A stretch of 64,000 bases of DNA. Source: Flammeovirga aprica JL-4 (GTDB lineage Bacteria > Bacteroidota > Bacteroidia > Cytophagales > Flammeovirgaceae). The stretch is from NCBI RefSeq assembly GCF_012844305.1, contig NZ_JABANE010000020.1, positions 1 through 64,000 of the forward strand. The letters are read 5' to 3'. The translations under genes were made by a program, and so were the position numbers. Below are positions 8,791 through 17,765 of this stretch, piece by piece; the stretch's first letter is position 1, and each line of letters begins with the position of its first letter. The notes beneath the pieces were generated by a model. That model was not told the origin of the DNA and searched no databases. It saw only the letters and a program-made list of their open reading frames with translations.

Positions 8791-9882
8791 CTAAAATGAA
8801 CTTCCAAGTATATTATTTATGAATATTGGATAAGTTCTTTTTGACAAAAAATTATTTATTGATTCAGTATCTATTTTTTTATTACCTTCTAAAATCTCTT
8901 TAAGTAGATAAATAAAATCTTCTTTATTGTTTATTTTAAATATGACCTTATTTTCCAATTCGATAATTTCTGAATCAATACTTGTCACAATAGGTTTTTT
9001 TTGTACTAGATAATTTAATATTTTAAGAGGCGACCTGGAACCTACTCCTTTATCTAAATTAAACTTATAGACTGTTATACATACTTCAGAGGCCGCAATA
9101 TAATTTTTAAGTTTTTGAGCATGAACTACTCCTAGATAATGTAGGTTACCATTAAAATTTACTCTTTTTCTAATTGATTTCTCTTCATTATCTTTTCCAA
9201 GTAAAATAAAATTAACATTAATATTCTTAGTGATTTTTTCAATTAATGAAAAGTCAACATCATCATTTAATGTCCCTACAAACAAGATAAATTTACCATA
9301 ATTTTTTTTTATCTGCGAAACCTCATTTAAATCTATTTTATATTCTTCCTCAGATATAGCATGTGGTATCTGTAATATATTTGTATATCCTTTTTTCTTA
9401 AAGTAATTAAAATAATGAGGACTTGTACATACCAATTTTGATGCTTTTTTTTCCAAAATAGGATGAAATTTTTTTGTAGCATCAATTGACATATACGGAT
9501 CAGCAATATGATAAATAATATTCTTTGATAAAGGTTTATAAATAAAGCGTAGAGGGTCAAAAGACCACATTAATGATTCTTGTATTTGAAAAACTCTGTT
9601 AAATTTATAGTAATTAATGTAATCATTTATTCTCATGATCAGAGATGGAATAATTCGAACGGGTAAAAAATTCCTATACTCTAATACCGTAAGGTTCTCC
9701 TTTATCTTTTTTTGTTCAATCGAAAAGGAGAACAAGTCCTTGAACTTCCAACTCGATGGTGCATTGACAAAAAAAACAGTATACCCCTTTTTAGAGAGCT
9801 CATTAGCATAATGTTGCTTTGAATACCAAATATCTCCCCAAGGTTCATTAGAGATTATAAATATTGGTTGATTTTTATTCAT
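8791..9882 (-). CDS. GT-B glycosyltransferase
   Basis: A 363-residue protein beginning IFIISNEPWGDIWYSKQHYA, typical of the acceptor domain of GT4-like enzymes acting on surface glycans. The C-terminal half includes KFILFVGTLNDDVDFSLI, an HYLGVVHAQKLKNYIAASEV stretch and GVGSRSPLKILNYLVQKKPIV, which correspond to the donor-binding fold. The residue aligned with the usual EX7E Glu is unclear, so the exact GT family is less certain than for its neighbours. The start overlaps the upstream GT2 gene by 4 bp; 19 nt separate its stop from the acyltransferase ATG. Confidence 0.75.
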   Translation of the reverse strand: MNKNQPIFIISNEPWGDIWYSKQHYANELSKKGYTVFFVNAPSSWKFKDLFSFSIEQKKIKENLTVLEYRNFLPVRIIPSLIMRINDYINYYKFNRVFQIQESLMWSFDPLRFIYKPLSKNIIYHIADPYMSIDATKKFHPILEKKASKLVCTSPHYFNYFKKKGYTNILQIPHAISEEEYKIDLNEVSQIKKNYGKFILFVGTLNDDVDFSLIEKITKNINVNFILLGKDNEEKSIRKRVNFNGNLHYLGVVHAQKLKNYIAASEVCITVYKFNLDKGVGSRSPLKILNYLVQKKPIVTSIDSEIIELENKVIFKINNKEDFIYLLKEILEGNKKIDTESINNFLSKRTYPIFINNILGSSF

Positions 9883-10805
9883 TGAATAATTCTATATATA
9901 TAATCCTTAATAAATAATTTTCTGAGACGATTTTTTATATTATCAATATCTGATGTTTGATAAAGAAGAAAATTCAGCCTATTAAAAGAACTGAAAGGTT
10001 TAAAAATCTGAATTCCAAATCTCCAAGTATGTCTTCTAGTGAAATCAAAAATTAAATTTGAAACTTTTTCTTCACCTAATGCTTCTATAAAATAATAATA
10101 AGATTTATATACTTCAGGAAGTAAACCTGCTTTATCATATGACCACGCCTTACTATTACCTTGAGTTATAGAAACTTTGTAATCTTCAACAAAAATCCCA
10201 TTATAATTTAAAATACAATAATTAGTAAAAAACATAAATAAATAAACGTTTCTCCAATTATCTTTTTCTAGGTACTTATCTAGTAAGTTTTCTCTCCTTA
10301 AAACAATACCTGACATCTGATGTGAAAAATGTCCAATCTCATACATTGATTGATAACCAGCCTTTTTGGTCTCATAGGTAGGGTTCTCAGAAGCAAAAGT
10401 TTCAAATTCATTCCGACCAACTATATTTATGTTTCTTGGTAAGATAAAACCTAACTCTTCATCCCTGATATGCTTTAATATAAATGCTAGATAACCATTA
10501 GGTAAATAGTCATCGTCTCCCAACCACATTATATATTCAGCTGAAGATTTACTTAAAACCTCAACTGCATTTCTCTCTAAACCAATATTTTCCGAATTCC
10601 TAAAATATTGAATTGATAATGATGGATTATTGTGTTTGAATGTACTTACCAATTGCTCTGTATTGTCATCTGAACAATTGTCTGAAATAATAATCTGAAT
10701 TTCATTTGAGTGTTCTATTTTACTGATATAATCACTCAATAAATTCAAATTAAAAAGCAAATCCTCACCCCTATTAAAAGTTGGGATTAAAATATCTAAC
10801 AGCAT
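9879..10805 (-). CDS. GT2-family glycosyltransferase
   Basis: A 308-residue protein with the GT-A signature: LLDILIPTFNRGEDL, IQIIISDNCSDDNTE, then ENIGLERNAVEVLSKSSAEY and WLGDDDYLP, where the DDD supplies the metal-binding acidic motif. The C-terminal 130 residues contain no long hydrophobic helix. It resembles Glycos_transf_2 enzymes of O-antigen and capsule loci. It lies 9 nt after the epimerase gene and overlaps the next gene by 4 bp. Donor and linkage are unknown. Confidence 0.85.
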   Translation of the reverse strand: MLLDILIPTFNRGEDLLFNLNLLSDYISKIEHSNEIQIIISDNCSDDNTEQLVSTFKHNNPSLSIQYFRNSENIGLERNAVEVLSKSSAEYIMWLGDDDYLPNGYLAFILKHIRDEELGFILPRNINIVGRNEFETFASENPTYETKKAGYQSMYEIGHFSHQMSGIVLRRENLLDKYLEKDNWRNVYLFMFFTNYCILNYNGIFVEDYKVSITQGNSKAWSYDKAGLLPEVYKSYYYFIEALGEEKVSNLIFDFTRRHTWRFGIQIFKPFSSFNRLNFLLYQTSDIDNIKNRLRKLFIKDYIYRIIQ

Positions 10806-10814
10806 AAGTTTGTT

Positions 10815-11324
10815 TTACCAGAGTTTATCTTTTTGTGAAAGAATTGGGCTTTGAGATTCCCAAGAAATATTTATGCGAGAATCATTCCAAAGAATTCCGC
10901 TCTCCGAATCGGGCTGGTAAATATTATCAGAAAAGTACAAAACAACAGTATCGGGTTCTAAAGTTAAATACCCTGTTGCATAACCTTTTGGGATAAATAC
11001 ACTTTCCTTCGGATTATTTAAAACAATGGACCCGGACTTCAAACTTTCAGATTCTTTGGATCCTGAGACATCAACAAAACCTATTTGTGCTTTCCCTTGT
11101 ACTACTCTAAAAAACTTTGCTTCAGCAAACTCCTCTTTCTGGAAGTGCATACCTCTTAAAGTGTACTTTTCTTTAGTGTGCACATAATTCGACTGTTGAA
11201 TAACATAATCCTTAAAAACTGAAGTATTTTTATCAAATGCTTTTAAAAAAACACCTCGAGTATCACTAAAAAAATGACTTTCTATATGGTGTACTTCTTC
11301 AAAGTAACTGTTAATTATTTTCAT
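10815..11324 (-). CDS. RmlC-like sugar 3,5-epimerase, probably acting on a CDP-4-keto-6-deoxy sugar
   Basis: A 169-residue cupin similar in length to RmlC. It shows the family's order of motifs: SDTRGVF near residues 20-26, TLRGMHFQ with the catalytic-type His60, KFFRVVQGKA, FIPKGYATGYLTL, a YQPDSESGILWNDSRI segment and a C-terminal W. RmlC epimerises C3 and C5 of dTDP-4-keto-6-deoxyglucose. No dTDP-glucose enzymes (RmlA/RmlB) are present here, while CDP-glucose enzymes are adjacent, so a CDP-linked substrate is inferred. It overlaps the reductase gene upstream by 14 bp, consistent with consecutive steps. Confidence 0.8.
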   Translation of the reverse strand: MKIINSYFEEVHHIESHFFSDTRGVFLKAFDKNTSVFKDYVIQQSNYVHTKEKYTLRGMHFQKEEFAEAKFFRVVQGKAQIGFVDVSGSKESESLKSGSIVLNNPKESVFIPKGYATGYLTLEPDTVVLYFSDNIYQPDSESGILWNDSRINISWESQSPILSQKDKLW

Positions 11325-12282
11325 AATATTCTTTTAACCCTTCTTCAATAGATATTTCGGGGTCCCAATTTAATTCATTTTGAGCTTTTTTTGATGAAAC
11401 ACCCAAAAATTTCATGGATTGATCTCTTCTATTGACTTCACCAAATTCATACTTTGGCAACACATAACCTTTCTCCTCAAGTTGTTGTAGCATCATTACT
11501 ATTACCTCTTTTACACTATTTGTCTTATCAGATGTAATATTATATATTCCATGATAATGAGAAGTTGAACTAGCTAACTTAATAATTAATTTTGCTACAT
11601 CAGCAATATGTGTAAATTGTCTCTGTTGTAAACCTGAAGAAAACTTGAGATCTTTCTTATCCTTTACAGATTGAACTATATAAGGAAAAAGCCTGTTCTC
11701 ATTTTCCCCCTTACCATAGATGTTTGTCAAAATCAAATGCAGGTGTTCAAAATCAAATGGAGACGATTGGTGTTTATGGTGTATAAACTGTGTTAGGGTT
11801 TTCTTTGATATACAATAGGTATTAGGAAGTTTATTATTTGAAAAAACAAAATCTTGTTCGGATAACAACTCCTCACTATCAGTATCGCCTATTTCAAAAT
11901 AGGATCCAAAAGTAAATAGTTTCCCTTTAAACTTATGTTCAAGTAGTCCTTCTATCAATTTAATTGCAAAAAAAGCATTAATTTCTAGAATACCTTGAGA
12001 ACTTACTTCCTGTTTTGGTTGCACACCTGCTGCCATTGTATTAATAATGACATCATTTCTCGACCATTCGTATACCCATGAATGAACTTGATCTTCATAA
12101 GCATCGAACGTTTTAATTCTATACTTAGGTTTTCTTAAATGATCCCCCTCTTGAAAAGGGTAGAACATCCAAGCTTTTTTTGTTCTTGTATAAATAGTTA
12201 TTTCATCTTGATCATTCAGAGCATACTGTTCTAGTATCTTTTCCGCTAAGAATGAAGACCCTCCTATTAAAGCTATTTTCAT
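11311..12282 (-). CDS. NAD(P)-dependent sugar reductase/epimerase (extended SDR), likely 4-ketoreductase
   Basis: A 323-residue extended short-chain dehydrogenase. The N-terminal nucleotide-binding turn is IALIGGSSFLAEKIL, a variant of GxxGxxG. An active-site-type YCISK (Tyr-x-x-x-Lys) follows FSNNKLPNT, and QRQFTHIADVAKLI is the usual substrate-domain motif of NAD-dependent epimerases. Lying between RfbG (4-bp overlap) and the RmlC-like epimerase (14-bp overlap), it most likely reduces the 4-keto group of a CDP-6-deoxyhexulose. Whether the product is a 6-deoxy-L-hexose or another sugar cannot be told from sequence. Confidence 0.75.
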   Translation of the reverse strand: MKIALIGGSSFLAEKILEQYALNDQDEITIYTRTKKAWMFYPFQEGDHLRKPKYRIKTFDAYEDQVHSWVYEWSRNDVIINTMAAGVQPKQEVSSQGILEINAFFAIKLIEGLLEHKFKGKLFTFGSYFEIGDTDSEELLSEQDFVFSNNKLPNTYCISKKTLTQFIHHKHQSSPFDFEHLHLILTNIYGKGENENRLFPYIVQSVKDKKDLKFSSGLQQRQFTHIADVAKLIIKLASSTSHYHGIYNITSDKTNSVKEVIVMMLQQLEEKGYVLPKYEFGEVNRRDQSMKFLGVSSKKAQNELNWDPEISIEEGLKEYYENN

Positions 12283-13370
12283 CCTAAATATTCGTCTATT
12301 TGCTGATTAGTATAGTGTGATGCAGGAACTTTCTCTTGAAGTACTGCCTTATACCATTGAATAGTGAAATTAATGGCTTCAGAAGCATTTTTTTGAGGTT
12401 GCCACCCCAATAAATTAGATGCTTTAGAACAGTCTAGTCTTAACAGTTTTGCTTCATGAGGCTGTTTTACTTCAACTGCTTCATAATTACCACTTCCCCA
12501 AATTTCCACTGCGCTCTGAACTAATGTTTCTACATCCACAAATTCATCGTAAAGAGGACCAAAATTCCAAGCACTTGCCCAGACTGCAATATCATTTTCT
12601 TCTGATAACTTTTTCCCAATCTGTAAATAGCCAATCAATGCTTCTAAAACATGTTGCCATGGTCTTACTGCTCTTGGATTTCGTACCTTTATTGTTTCTT
12701 CATTTGACAATGCCTTTACAATATCTGGAATGATTCTGTTGGTTGCCCAGTCTCCTCCACCTATTACATTTCCAGCTCTCACCACAGCAACTGCTTTTTG
12801 ATGTTGATTATATTGTTCAACAGGAAAAAAACTTTTTATAAAAGAGGCTATAGCAATCTCTGAACTTGCTTTACTTGAACTATAAGGATCAAAACCACCT
12901 AAACGGTCTGTCTCTCTGTAAGGATAGAGCCATTCTTTATTTTCATACACCTTATCAGTTGTAATCATCACAACATGGCATTTTTTTTCCATCTGTCTAA
13001 TAGCATCCAACAAATACATCGTACCCATTACATTTGTTTCATAGGTATATACTGGATGTTCATAAGAAGCTAATACTAAAGGCTGAGCTGCAAGGTGAAA
13101 AACAAAATCAGGCTGAAAAGCATGTAGTTCTTTTATTAGATTACTTTGATCTCTAATGTCTCCAATTATAGATTCGCAAAAATTATCACCTGATACATCA
13201 TTATATAATGATCTTTCTTCAGGTTGCAATGCATATCCTTTTACTTCTGCTCCTAACTTATGTAATAAAAGAATAAGCCATGCCCCTTTAAATCCAGTAT
13301 GCCCCGTGACAAAAACTTTCTTATTCTTATACGATTTTGATAATATATCCTTTAGTTCCATTTTTTCCAT
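12279..13370 (-). CDS. rfbG: CDP-glucose 4,6-dehydratase
   Basis: A 363-residue extended SDR with the sequence VFVTGHTGFKGAWLILLLHKLGA, which is characteristic of RfbG rather than of RmlB or GalE. Further landmarks are GDIRDQ, VFHLAAQPLVLASYEHP, MITTDKVYEN, the catalytic YSSSK and GNVIGGGDWATNRIIPD. It converts CDP-D-glucose to CDP-4-keto-6-deoxy-D-glucose in the cytoplasm with bound NAD+. It follows rfbF (19-bp overlap), giving the usual F-G pair. The start could also be the in-frame ATG three codons later. Confidence 0.93.
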   Translation of the reverse strand: MEKMELKDILSKSYKNKKVFVTGHTGFKGAWLILLLHKLGAEVKGYALQPEERSLYNDVSGDNFCESIIGDIRDQSNLIKELHAFQPDFVFHLAAQPLVLASYEHPVYTYETNVMGTMYLLDAIRQMEKKCHVVMITTDKVYENKEWLYPYRETDRLGGFDPYSSSKASSEIAIASFIKSFFPVEQYNQHQKAVAVVRAGNVIGGGDWATNRIIPDIVKALSNEETIKVRNPRAVRPWQHVLEALIGYLQIGKKLSEENDIAVWASAWNFGPLYDEFVDVETLVQSAVEIWGSGNYEAVEVKQPHEAKLLRLDCSKASNLLGWQPQKNASEAINFTIQWYKAVLQEKVPASHYTNQQIDEYLG

Positions 13371-14131
13371 TGAGGATTAGTAATCCACATTTTTTCTAAC
13401 TCAACCTTATCTCTTAGTATATCCATACACTTCCAAAAACCATGATGGTGATAAGCGACCAATTCTTGATCTTGGGTTAACCCTTTCATAGGCTTCTGTT
13501 CCCACATTTCATCTTCCATATTCCCTTCAAGATATTGAAATACATTCGATTTCAGAACAAAAAAGCCTCCATTAATCCAAGCTCCTCCACTATTGGGTTT
13601 TTCAACAAATCCTGTAACTTCTTCATTACTATTTGTTTCTAAGACCCCGAACTTACCCGCAGGCTGTATCGCTGTGACTGTAGCTGTTTTCCCATGTTGA
13701 CGATGAAAATTCACTAATGCTGTAATATCAACATTTGACACACCATCTCCATAAGTTAGCATAAACTCCTCTTCTCCTTCTAAATAAGATTTTACTTTTT
13801 GTAATCTACCGGCAGTCATTGTATTCAAACCAGTATCCACTAAAGTTACTTTCAAATTCTCAGCATTTGCTTTATGTATTTCCATCTGATTATTGGCTAA
13901 ATCAAATGTTACATCTGCATTATGTAGAAAGTAATTTGCGAAATATTCCTTTATGATATACCCCTTATAGCCTAAACAAACTATAAAATCATTGTATCCA
14001 TGAGACTGGTATATTTTCATTATATGCCATAAAATTGGTTTTCCTCCAATTTCAATCATTGGTTTGGGTTTTAGGTGAGACTCTTCAGAGATTCTAGAAC
14101 CTAATCCACCTGCGAAGATGACTGTTTTCAT
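13352..14131 (-). CDS. rfbF: glucose-1-phosphate cytidylyltransferase
   Basis: A 259-residue nucleotidyltransferase. The N-terminus VIFAGGLGSRISEESHLKPKPMIEIGGKPILWHI carries the sugar-nucleotide pyrophosphorylase signature, in the version typical of RfbF. FMLTYGDGVSNVDI supplies the acidic metal-binding motif. It makes CDP-glucose from CTP and glucose-1-phosphate, the entry step to CDP-linked deoxysugars. Its ATG overlaps the preceding GT gene by 4 bp and its end overlaps rfbG by 19 bp. Family assignment is firm. Confidence 0.95.
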   Translation of the reverse strand: MKTVIFAGGLGSRISEESHLKPKPMIEIGGKPILWHIMKIYQSHGYNDFIVCLGYKGYIIKEYFANYFLHNADVTFDLANNQMEIHKANAENLKVTLVDTGLNTMTAGRLQKVKSYLEGEEEFMLTYGDGVSNVDITALVNFHRQHGKTATVTAIQPAGKFGVLETNSNEEVTGFVEKPNSGGAWINGGFFVLKSNVFQYLEGNMEDEMWEQKPMKGLTQDQELVAYHHHGFWKCMDILRDKVELEKMWITNPQWKKWN

Positions 14132-14925
14132 TTGTTTGTTTTAATTAAAGGGTATAATATATTGCGAATTCCTTGAAACATCTTTTTAGATTCCCAATTA
14201 AATATTTTCCTTAAAGGTGCAACCCATACTCTTTGAGAGGTATCACTATTTACAAGTTTAGCAATTCTAATAAATTCTTCTTTAGATGACCTTGAATGTA
14301 AGATACGTACTTTCTCTGCATCAGGTAATCCAACATTATTCAAAAACCTAAAATTATAAATAGAACTTAATACAAATAACTTTACATTTACTTTAATTAG
14401 TGCTTTCATAAATGCTTGTTGGTCACTCCAAAAGTCTTGTAATTCTTCGATATATATTGACAACCAATCATCTATGAACCTTTTAGTTTGTTGAGTCTTA
14501 GAAAAAGCTAACACACCGGTATTATATGGATAATATCCTTCAACAACTTTTCCATTTATCTGAATGTTATTTTTATCATAATAATCTGGAGCTATCATTA
14601 CTTCAAAATGGTCTAACAACTCAAATAATTCATTAAATGGCTCAATAATATAGGTATCTGTATCTAGAAAAATGGTTTTCTCATAAGGAGATTTTGATAT
14701 ACCCATTATTTTGTAAACCAAATTTGCTTTCCACGATTTCTCATCTATTGAATCAAATCCTTGCAAAATAACATTATCAAAAAAAGGCGAAGAATAATCT
14801 TTATCTGTGATTAGAGTAATGTTTGAATTTGGCATCACTTCTTTCAAAGATGATGCTGAATATTCTGCTTCCTTTATATACTTTTGCCCTGTTGCGACAT
14901 ATAAATAACCGGCTTTATGATTCAT
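14128..14925 (-). CDS. GT8-like nucleotide-diphospho-sugar glycosyltransferase
   Basis: A 265-residue GT-A protein. It begins with AGYLYVATGQKYIKEAEYSASSLK and contains KTIFLDTDTYII, a DXD-type motif (DTD), and FWSDQQAFMKAL in the position where GT8-like transferases have a conserved D-Q pair. The overall layout matches the nucleotide-diphospho-sugar transferase families used in surface-glycan loci. It overlaps rfbF by 4 bp and the upstream GT2 gene by 11 bp. The precise CAZy family and donor are uncertain. Confidence 0.75.
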   Translation of the reverse strand: MNHKAGYLYVATGQKYIKEAEYSASSLKEVMPNSNITLITDKDYSSPFFDNVILQGFDSIDEKSWKANLVYKIMGISKSPYEKTIFLDTDTYIIEPFNELFELLDHFEVMIAPDYYDKNNIQINGKVVEGYYPYNTGVLAFSKTQQTKRFIDDWLSIYIEELQDFWSDQQAFMKALIKVNVKLFVLSSIYNFRFLNNVGLPDAEKVRILHSRSSKEEFIRIAKLVNSDTSQRVWVAPLRKIFNWESKKMFQGIRNILYPLIKTNK

Positions 14926-15913
14926 CTGTGAATGTAATTCTAATTTTATATAATAATCCTCTTAAAAAAGGAACTTTAAAAAGTTTCAGTAAATGAAGGG
15001 TGAACAAGTATTTTAAAATAACTTTATGTTTTGTATTTGAATAATAGCTTAAAGCATTTGATAACAGCTTAATATCTTTAAAGTCGCAATTACTTTCAAG
15101 GGCTAATTTCTCTGCTTCTTTGAGAAAAAAATTAGATTGTTTCTTTTGAAAGATCTCTTTTTCAATTCCTTTTAAGTAAGAAATAATTTTTTCACATGTA
15201 TTTCTTCGATTTAAAAGGTATTCCATATTAAATCTTTTTTTAGAAATACTTTCGATTTCACTATCAATTCTATAATACCAATCTATTTTATCGACTACTT
15301 TAAATTTTAATCCTATATTTAATATTCTGATATGATATTCAGGGTCTTGCCAATTTGTTATACTTTCATCCCATAAATGATGTTCTATGAATTTTTTTTT
15401 CCAAATTGGAGACGGTGTTAACCACCTTACTTTTTCTGATAAGTAATATTTTAGATACTCTGAAGAGTTTATATCGATTCCTATTTCTGTAATTTCCTCT
15501 CCATCATTTATGCTTTTAGTAAAAGATGACCCTGAAAAAATTATAGCATCACATTCTTTTTGTTCATTAAAATATTTAATTCTATCTTCAAAACATGTTA
15601 AACTTAAAATATCATCGCTGTCAAAAAACATTATATAATCACCAGATGATTTTTCTAAACCTATATTTCTACAAGTTGGAGCACCCTTAGGTTCTCTATC
15701 TCTTTGATAAAGTTTAAATCGGGAATCTCTTTTAACATATTCTTGTATTATTTTTTGGGTCCCATCTGTTGATCCATCATCTATAATAATACATTCCCAA
15801 TTAGAATAAGTTTGATATAATACAGAATCTAGAGTTTCTGATATTAGGTTAGCTCTATTGAAGGATGGGATAATTATCGAAATACACTTATTTTTTTTCA
15901 TAAGAGTCTTCAT
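14915..15913 (-). CDS. GT2-family glycosyltransferase, first gene of the operon
   Basis: A 332-residue GT-A enzyme: CISIIIPSFNRANLI, CIIIDDGSTDGTQ, TCRNIGLEKSSGDYIMFFDSDD (DXD motif) and SITNWQDPEYHIRIL, the usual arrangement of Glycos_transf_2 proteins. The start is ATG 15913; an ATG five codons in (15901) is an alternative. Eleven tightly packed minus-strand genes follow it to 4619, mostly overlapping, so the promoter should lie in the AT-rich gap upstream (15914-16100), although I see no convincing -7 box. The gap upstream carries gene remnants, implying a rearrangement at the operon head. Confidence 0.87.
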   Translation of the reverse strand: MKTLMKKNKCISIIIPSFNRANLISETLDSVLYQTYSNWECIIIDDGSTDGTQKIIQEYVKRDSRFKLYQRDREPKGAPTCRNIGLEKSSGDYIMFFDSDDILSLTCFEDRIKYFNEQKECDAIIFSGSSFTKSINDGEEITEIGIDINSSEYLKYYLSEKVRWLTPSPIWKKKFIEHHLWDESITNWQDPEYHIRILNIGLKFKVVDKIDWYYRIDSEIESISKKRFNMEYLLNRRNTCEKIISYLKGIEKEIFQKKQSNFFLKEAEKLALESNCDFKDIKLLSNALSYYSNTKHKVILKYLFTLHLLKLFKVPFLRGLLYKIRITFTDES

Positions 15914-15960
15914 TTATATCATTCCAAATTGCAAGAAATGATTTCTTAGAATAAAGTTTA

Positions 15961-16053
15961 CTAATTTAGTTCAATATTTTTTTTGGACTTAAGAACACAA
16001 TAATAAATCAAAATTTGGTTACCTAACCCATCTCTAACTTTTACAAATATCAT
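15961..16053 (-). pseudogene. possible 5' fragment of a GT11-type glycosyltransferase
   Basis: An ATG at 16053 opens 30 codons reading MIFVKVRDGLGNQ before drifting and ending at a stop. GT11 alpha-1,2-fucosyltransferases begin with a very similar hydrophobic strand plus GGLGNQ. The match is short, so this could be coincidence, but a truncated glycosyltransferase inside a glycan locus beside transposase debris is plausible. Confidence 0.3.
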
Positions 16054-16179
16054 ACGACTTTAATTAAATTACTTATAAATAGTTCAATATGATATCCCTC
16101 GATACCATTATTAAACTTCAAACTATTCAAATAATGTTCCCAGATAAAAGTTTCATGCTTATCTACAAGTTTAACAGTA

Positions 16180-16356
16180 CTAATAGCCTATTGCAATAAT
16201 TGCTCTATCAAATAACCTGTCAACGAAATATCTTCTATTGAATTTATAACAAAACTCATCAAGGTAATTCGGTAGATATTGTACCTTCATATGATGATAT
16301 TAACCAAGGAATGTACGTTTTACATTACTTATTGCAATATGAGCCCAACATAATTT
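16180..16356 (-). pseudogene. IS1595-type transposase, C-terminal remnant
   Basis: Reading the minus strand gives a continuous frame with WAHIAISNVKRTFLG, one in-frame TAA (16300-16302), then YLPNYLDEFCYKFNRRYF and LFDRAI before a final TAG (16180-16182). N-x-K-R...G followed by YLDEF-x-FNRR is the recognisable C-terminal block of IS1595 (ISXO2-like) transposases. The N-terminal half is not readable, although scattered coding-like stretches continue to about 16500. The insertion lies exactly between the two glycan-synthesis transcription units and is evidently dead. Confidence 0.75.
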
Positions 16357-16561
16357 ATATTTTTTGAATAACCTTTTGTAGATTTTTCAGCAAAATGGTA
16401 TTCTACTAGTTTTAAATATCAATATCAGATACACTTTTATCTTAAAAGACGACAGATGTATTATAAAGTGCTTAATACTGGAATGCTCATCAGAAAATAT
16501 TATTAGTACATACTGTTATTTAAGCTGATAAGCATAAAATGTTTGATTTAACCTGAAAAAG

Positions 16562-17722
16562 TCAACAATTAACAACATTATTAATGATATTTTTCACCCT
16601 GCTTTCAACTACATCTATTCCCCAATTTTGAAAAAGTAACTTACGATTATGATCTTTTTGTTTAGAGTTTAATTTATTCAATATCACTTCACCTTTAAAT
16701 GGATAAACATAATAACCCTTATCTTTAAAATATTTATACAATATACCTTTAGGATGTAAATAAATTCTCATCCCTAAATACAGACCTACGATTATATTGC
16801 CTAAAGCTTGTTGCCTTAGGTGACTCATAATCATGACCGAACATGATGAAAGTATTTTAACGTAAAGGTCTAAACTTAAAAAATCTTCTAAGATTCTGAT
16901 AGATATGTTTTCATCAAAACCACCAAATGCTTCCTTAAGTGATCTTCTATAATCCTTATTACCATAATTCAATGGTATAATTAGTTCTGTTTTCTTGTGA
17001 GTATTACTCTTCATCAAACTATAAACAACATCTAGATGATTATTTGAAGGATCTCCAGAATTTCCTATTAAAATATTATTCCCGTTTATTTCAATATCTT
17101 TATAATTATCTCCAACCATAGTTTCCACACTACCATAGTTATAAGGCATATATTGTACTTTTTTATTCTCAGGTATAGTACTCTTTATTAGATCAAACTC
17201 AACGTCTAACACAGTAGAAATATAATCTATTTTCTTATACATTTTAGACAACGTGTACTCACGGGGATACTCTCCTGTTCTAAGTTTAAGATAGTAGTCA
17301 TAAAATTTCCCAAAGGTCTTTTTCCTTTTAGCATACAGTGTTTCTTGATGATTCAATTCATATATCTTAGCTGTTTCTGGTAAAATCAATGAATTTTCAT
17401 CAAATAATTTTGAACAATAAAAATCCCCTCCCCAAACGGACCATATCAATTTAACATTTGAATTTGTTATTTTATGTATTAATAAAGGTAAAGATCCGAA
17501 TAATGAATGAAATATAATTACTTTTGCAGAGTTGCATAGTTGAACTAGTTCTTCTTCATTTTTATCGATGTCTAAAAATAAAACTCTATCAAGAGTTTTA
17601 ACATACTTTGTTTTACTTTTCTCTTGCAAAAGAACAAAGGTATTCTTGTCATAATATTTATCAAAAGGTATAATCACTCCTTTATCAATAAATTTTTCGT
17701 CTAAACAGAAATGAAGTAACAT
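16562..17722 (-). CDS. WecF-like 4-acetamido-4,6-dideoxyhexosyltransferase (GT56-like)
   Basis: A 386-residue protein resembling the Fuc4NAc transferase family (Glyco_transf_56, WecF). Visible landmarks are VKLIWSVWGGDFY (WecF has a WGADLY-type block), QYMPYNYGSVE, an IGNSGDPSNNHLDVVY donor-site stretch, and IMSHLRQQALGNIIVGLYLG, which closely tracks the HxRQQGxGN block of WecF. WecF adds TDP-Fuc4NAc to a lipid-linked acceptor. Its neighbours, an aminotransferase and an acetyltransferase, are the expected suppliers of such a sugar. The family match is by motif memory, so substrate assignment is inferential. Confidence 0.75.
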   Translation of the reverse strand: MLLHFCLDEKFIDKGVIIPFDKYYDKNTFVLLQEKSKTKYVKTLDRVLFLDIDKNEEELVQLCNSAKVIIFHSLFGSLPLLIHKITNSNVKLIWSVWGGDFYCSKLFDENSLILPETAKIYELNHQETLYAKRKKTFGKFYDYYLKLRTGEYPREYTLSKMYKKIDYISTVLDVEFDLIKSTIPENKKVQYMPYNYGSVETMVGDNYKDIEINGNNILIGNSGDPSNNHLDVVYSLMKSNTHKKTELIIPLNYGNKDYRRSLKEAFGGFDENISIRILEDFLSLDLYVKILSSCSVMIMSHLRQQALGNIIVGLYLGMRIYLHPKGILYKYFKDKGYYVYPFKGEVILNKLNSKQKDHNRKLLFQNWGIDVVESRVKNIINNVVNC

Positions 17723-17765
17723 TGATAATGAAACTTAGTTTAATGTTGAAGTCAAATATATATTA

